Below are positions 21,320-24,210 of a stretch of DNA of 24,210 nt, piece after piece. The DNA lies in assembly GCA_048594975.1 (NCBI GenBank), contig JBMDXQ010000134.1:1-24210 (forward strand), written 5' to 3'. Below the pieces are notes generated by a model that ran no database searches, had not been told where the DNA came from, and saw only the letters and a program-made list of their open reading frames with translations. The stretch comes from JBMDXB01 sp048594975 (GTDB lineage Bacteria > Acidobacteriota > Vicinamibacteria > Vicinamibacterales > 2-12-FULL-66-21). Position 1 is the first letter of the stretch; each line of letters opens with the position of its first letter. The translations under genes were made by a program, and so were the position numbers.

Positions 21320-23788
21320 ATGGATACGGTCTGGCAAGACGTCCGGTACGCGGTTCGGACATGGCGCAACGCTCCCGGATTCACCGCCATCATCATCCTG
21401 ACGCTGGCGTTCGGCATCGGCGCAAACACGGTCGTGTTCACGGTCATCAACACGGTGTTCCTGAATCCGTTGCCTGTCGCGCATGCATCCGAACTCGTGA
21501 ACGTCCGAACGACCAATCGAGGAGGCACCCCCGAATCGGGGGAGGCATTGGCCATTGCTTACCCCAATCTGAAGGACCTTCGAGAGCGCAATCAGGCGTT
21601 CACATCGCTCGCCGGGCATACCGCGCCGGTGTCGCTCACGATGCTTCGCGGCACCACACCCGAACGAATGTTCGCGGAATTCGTCACTGGCGACTACTTC
21701 ACGACGCTCGGACTGCAACCGGCACAAGGCCGATTCTTCCATCCGCAGGAGGATGCCGTGCCCGGAAGGGACGCCGTCGCGGTCGTGGCCTTCGGAGCGT
21801 GGCAACGGAGATTCGGCGGGGACCCCGCACTCGTCGGCACGACGATCGACGTGAATGGCACCGCGTTCACCGTCGTTGGCGTCGCACCCGAACGCTTTCT
21901 CGGGGTCAATGCGGTGTTCGGGCCGGACGTGTGGCTCCCCTCGATGATGATGGGCCACGCCGCCCCGGTGTCAATGCGCAGTTGGCTGACGGACAGGAGC
22001 GCGCTTGGCTTTCGCGCCGTTGGACGGCTGAAGCCCGGCGTGACGCGTGAACGGGCGAGCGGAAACCTCGCGACGATTGCGGTGGCGCTCGAACGTGAGT
22101 ACCCGGATCAGAATCGCGGTCGGTCGGTAGCGGTGGACCCTCTCTCGCGCGCGGTGCTTCTCGGGGCGAGCCGTCTCTCACCGCTGATGACCAGCCTGCT
22201 CCTGATCCTGGTGCCGGCGATGTTGTTGCTGATCGCGTGTTCGAACGTGGCGAGTCTGCTCCTGGCTCGAGCAGCGGCTCGCTCGCGTGAGGTCGCCACG
22301 CGGTTAGCGCTTGGCGCTGGGCGGACCAGGCTCCTGCGTCAGCTTCTCACCGAGAGCGTATTGCTGGCGGCCGCCGGCGGGATCCTGGGATTCGCGGTCG
22401 CGTACGCCGGCGCCCGGCTGCTCTGGTCGTTCCGGCCTGCTGAATGGGCGCACAACCTCCTCGACATGAAAATCGATCTCAATGTTCTGGCGTTCACAGC
22501 AGCTGTGTCGGTCACCACCGGCGTGATCTTTGGCATTGCTCCTGCGTGGCAGTCCACACGGGCAAACCTTATCGCTACTCTCAACACGGAAACGCGTGCG
22601 ATCGGTGGAACGCGCCGACGGGTGACGCTCGGCCGTGTGTTGCTGGTGGGACAAGTGGCGCTTTCGCTTGTCGCGCTCGTCACCGCGGGCCTTCTTCTTC
22701 GGAGCGTCCAGCAAGCGTATCGCATCGATCCCGGCTTTGAGTCCCACCGTATGGCCATCGTGCTGGTTGGGGTCGGCCAAGCCGGGTACGATCGCGCACG
22801 AACCGACAACTTCTACGAAGAGGCGCGCAGGCGACTCTCGGCGCTGCCTGGCGTCGCTGGCGTGAGTTGGGCGACGACGATGCCCCTCTTCGCTCGCCCC
22901 TCGCGATCGCTCTCGATCGAGGGACTCGAGCCTCGGACGGGGGATGCTCTACCGACCACGATCGTGAGCGCTGTCGCTATCGATTACTTCACGACGACCG
23001 GCGTCGGGCTCGTGGCAGGGCGAACCTTTGCGGAGTCGGATCGAGATGACACTCTGCCCGTTGCCATCATCAACGAGACAGCGGCGAGGCGCTACTGGCC
23101 GGATCGGAATCCGGTCGGGCAGCAACTGCGATTGAGTGACGAGGAGATACCGCGACAAGTCGTCGGCATCGCACGAACCGTCAATTATACGAGCCTCGGG
23201 GAGCCGCCGCAGCTGTGCGTTTACGTACCGCTCTCACAGCAGTTTTCGGAATCGGCCACGCTGTATGTTCGCACCCATGGCGATCCGAGTGCCGTGCTGC
23301 AGGACGTGCAGCACGAACTCAGGGCGATCGATCCGCGCGTTGAGGCCAACGACGTTCGAACGATCCAAACGGTGATTGCGCAGTCGCTGTTCGGGGTCAC
23401 GATCGGTGTGGGACTGTTGGGCGTGTTCGGCGTCATCGCCCTGGCCCTGGCGAGCCTGGGCCTCTACGGCGCCCTGGCGCACGCCGTTCGGGAGCGACAG
23501 CGCGAGATTGCCGTGCGAATGGCGATCGGCGCCGGACGCGGTTCGGTCATCGGTTTGATCCTGCGTCAGGGGTTCACTGTCGTCACTATCGGCCTCGGTC
23601 TCGGATTGGTCTCAGCGTTGCTCATCGGCCGAGCGCTCAAGACGGTATTGTTTGGGATAACGCCAGCCGATCCGGTCGCGATTGGGACGGCCATGCTGGT
23701 GCTGTCGGCGACCGCCGCGAGCGCTTGTTTTCTGCCGGCGTGGCGCGCAAGTCGCCTCGATCCGCTGACCGCATTACGCGAAGGCTAG
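21320..23788 (+). CDS. ADOP-type FtsX/MacB permease without prefix domain
   Basis: 822 residues, ATG 21320 preceded by AGGAGG. Unlike the two other permeases here it has no cytosolic prefix: it begins MDTVWQDVRYAVRTWRNAPG and enters TM1 at about 21-48 (FTAIIILTLAFGIGANTVVF). The MacB-like periplasmic domain 1 runs to about 285. The first FtsX unit contains LLLILVPAMLLLIACSNVAS and EVATRLALGAGRTRLLRQLL. TM5 is near 433-458 (LGRVLLVGQVALSLVALVTA), followed by a second periplasmic domain to about 690. The second FtsX unit contains VGLLGVFGVIALALASLGLY and EIAVRMAIGAGRGSVIGLIL, and the protein ends RLDPLTALREG. It is co-oriented with MarR at 30 bases, suggesting induction by a small molecule. No ATPase is adjacent. 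Drug or lipid export, or stress signalling, are possible roles. Confidence 0.93.
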   Translation: MDTVWQDVRYAVRTWRNAPGFTAIIILTLAFGIGANTVVFTVINTVFLNPLPVAHASELVNVRTTNRGGTPESGEALAIAYPNLKDLRERNQAFTSLAGHTAPVSLTMLRGTTPERMFAEFVTGDYFTTLGLQPAQGRFFHPQEDAVPGRDAVAVVAFGAWQRRFGGDPALVGTTIDVNGTAFTVVGVAPERFLGVNAVFGPDVWLPSMMMGHAAPVSMRSWLTDRSALGFRAVGRLKPGVTRERASGNLATIAVALEREYPDQNRGRSVAVDPLSRAVLLGASRLSPLMTSLLLILVPAMLLLIACSNVASLLLARAAARSREVATRLALGAGRTRLLRQLLTESVLLAAAGGILGFAVAYAGARLLWSFRPAEWAHNLLDMKIDLNVLAFTAAVSVTTGVIFGIAPAWQSTRANLIATLNTETRAIGGTRRRVTLGRVLLVGQVALSLVALVTAGLLLRSVQQAYRIDPGFESHRMAIVLVGVGQAGYDRARTDNFYEEARRRLSALPGVAGVSWATTMPLFARPSRSLSIEGLEPRTGDALPTTIVSAVAIDYFTTTGVGLVAGRTFAESDRDDTLPVAIINETAARRYWPDRNPVGQQLRLSDEEIPRQVVGIARTVNYTSLGEPPQLCVYVPLSQQFSESATLYVRTHGDPSAVLQDVQHELRAIDPRVEANDVRTIQTVIAQSLFGVTIGVGLLGVFGVIALALASLGLYGALAHAVRERQREIAVRMAIGAGRGSVIGLILRQGFTVVTIGLGLGLVSALLIGRALKTVLFGITPADPVAIGTAMLVLSATAASACFLPAWRASRLDPLTALREG

Positions 23789-24005
23789 TCGCTCACGCCA
23801 CCTGCGTAACTATCGCCACAACGACGGAGCCCTGGGCGCTGACACGTCCAACACGTCTAATGGGCACGTTGAACGGCGGGCGACGCATCCCGTGAAGGCA
23901 CGCCAGTCACCGGCGGCGGCCCGCGCCAACATTCGCGGAAGGCCTGGCGTACGTGCGCGCGAGTACAGAACGTGTCGGATGGCCTCAGTTCCGTGAGCGT
24001 GAGCG
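23789..24005. other. Intergenic stretch, nothing recognised
   Basis: 217 bases between the permease stop and the IS end at 24006. No terminator with a T-run and no coding frame of interest were seen. Confidence 0.5.
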
Positions 24006-24210
24006 CGTAATGTTCCGTTTCTCGGCCGACCTGACGATCACGCCGCCCGCTCGTAGAAGTTGAGCAACGCGCCGAGCCGCGGACGACGACGCACGCGACG
24101 CGTCATCTGGATTACTGGCGAGCCGGAAATGAGGCGATTGTCGAGTCCCTGATGATTCCGTTCGTCGTGGTAGTGCGCGACGTACTCCGCCACGGCCCGC
24201 CGGAAATGCC
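24006..24210 (-). mobile_element. rve-type IS, 3' end only (continues beyond the window)
   Basis: CGTAATGTTCCGTTTCTC at 24006-24023 matches 12 of 18 positions of the terminal repeat at 3476-3493, including all eight outer bases. The transposase stop follows 15 bases inside. Confidence 0.6.
24038..24210 (-). CDS. C-terminal part of an rve-type transposase (partial at window edge)
   Basis: The minus strand from 24210 to TGA at 24040-24038 is a single open frame: HFRRAVAEYVAHYHDERNHQ, GLDNRLIS and RRVRRRPRLGALLNFYERAA. It is the same C-terminus as the copies ending at 1723 and 3503. Unlike those, no frameshift is seen in the visible 57 residues, so this copy could be intact and could supply transposase in trans; that cannot be decided from this window. 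Confidence 0.85.
   Translation of the reverse strand, partial: HFRRAVAEYVAHYHDERNHQGLDNRLISGSPVIQMTRRVRRRPRLGALLNFYERAA

Noticed and set aside
1..24210. CRISPR arrays or retron/defence-type systems
   Set aside because: No regularly spaced repeats and no Cas, reverse transcriptase, helicase or nuclease motifs were found. The repeats present are IS ends.

Overview
The window reads as chromosomal DNA of a high-GC bacterium, most likely an Acidobacteriota member (Vicinamibacteria-like). The main argument is three long FtsX/MacB-type permeases of the 'ADOP' class (acidobacterial duplicated orphan permeases). Each sits behind a small PadR or MarR regulator, and no ABC ATPase is nearby. The taxon is inferred from gene content; no rRNA or other phylogenetic marker is present.

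Layout. 1-72 is the last 23 codons of an erythromycin-esterase-family protein cut by the window edge. 132-4597 is an insertion-sequence graveyard: decayed integrase-core (rve/DDE) transposases on both strands surround one intact secreted right-handed beta-helix protein (1921-3297). One IS still has recognisable terminal inverted repeats (3476-4597). 4743-8487 holds two secreted proteins on the minus strand, a choice-of-anchor-I/YncE-like beta-propeller (5121-6446) and an amidase-signature hydrolase (6862-8487), plus the C-terminal remnant of another gene. 8642-9406 is the tail of an IS66-family transposase with duplicated end sequence.

9566-12568 is a PadR-ADOP operon. The PadR gene carries an internal deletion that shifts it into the frame of the permease. 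12872-13370 is a 5' fragment of another rve-type IS. 13562-14887 is a Tat-exported molybdopterin sulfite-oxidase-like enzyme. 15428-18393 is a second PadR-ADOP unit in which only the C-terminal half of PadR survives. 18550-19433 is a second erythromycin-esterase relic on the minus strand, truncated by an IS3-family transposase fragment. 19443-19931 holds small, probably decaying ORFs.

19928-20668 (six-helix membrane protein, minus) and 20780-21289 (MarR, plus) are divergent, with promoter-like elements placed so that both transcripts would be almost leaderless. The MarR gene leads into the third ADOP permease (21320-23788). The window ends inside another copy of the rve-type IS (24006-24210, minus).

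How it fits together. The intact genes are mostly envelope or export functions: three permeases, a beta-helix protein, a beta-propeller, an amidase, a Tat-exported oxidoreductase and a membrane protein. They are separated by repeated insertions of one IS family plus IS66 and IS3 fragments. Both PadR regulators next to permeases are damaged, in different ways, while the MarR regulator is intact. This suggests an accessory, rearranging region in which permease control has been lost or rewired. No CRISPR array, tRNA or rRNA was seen.
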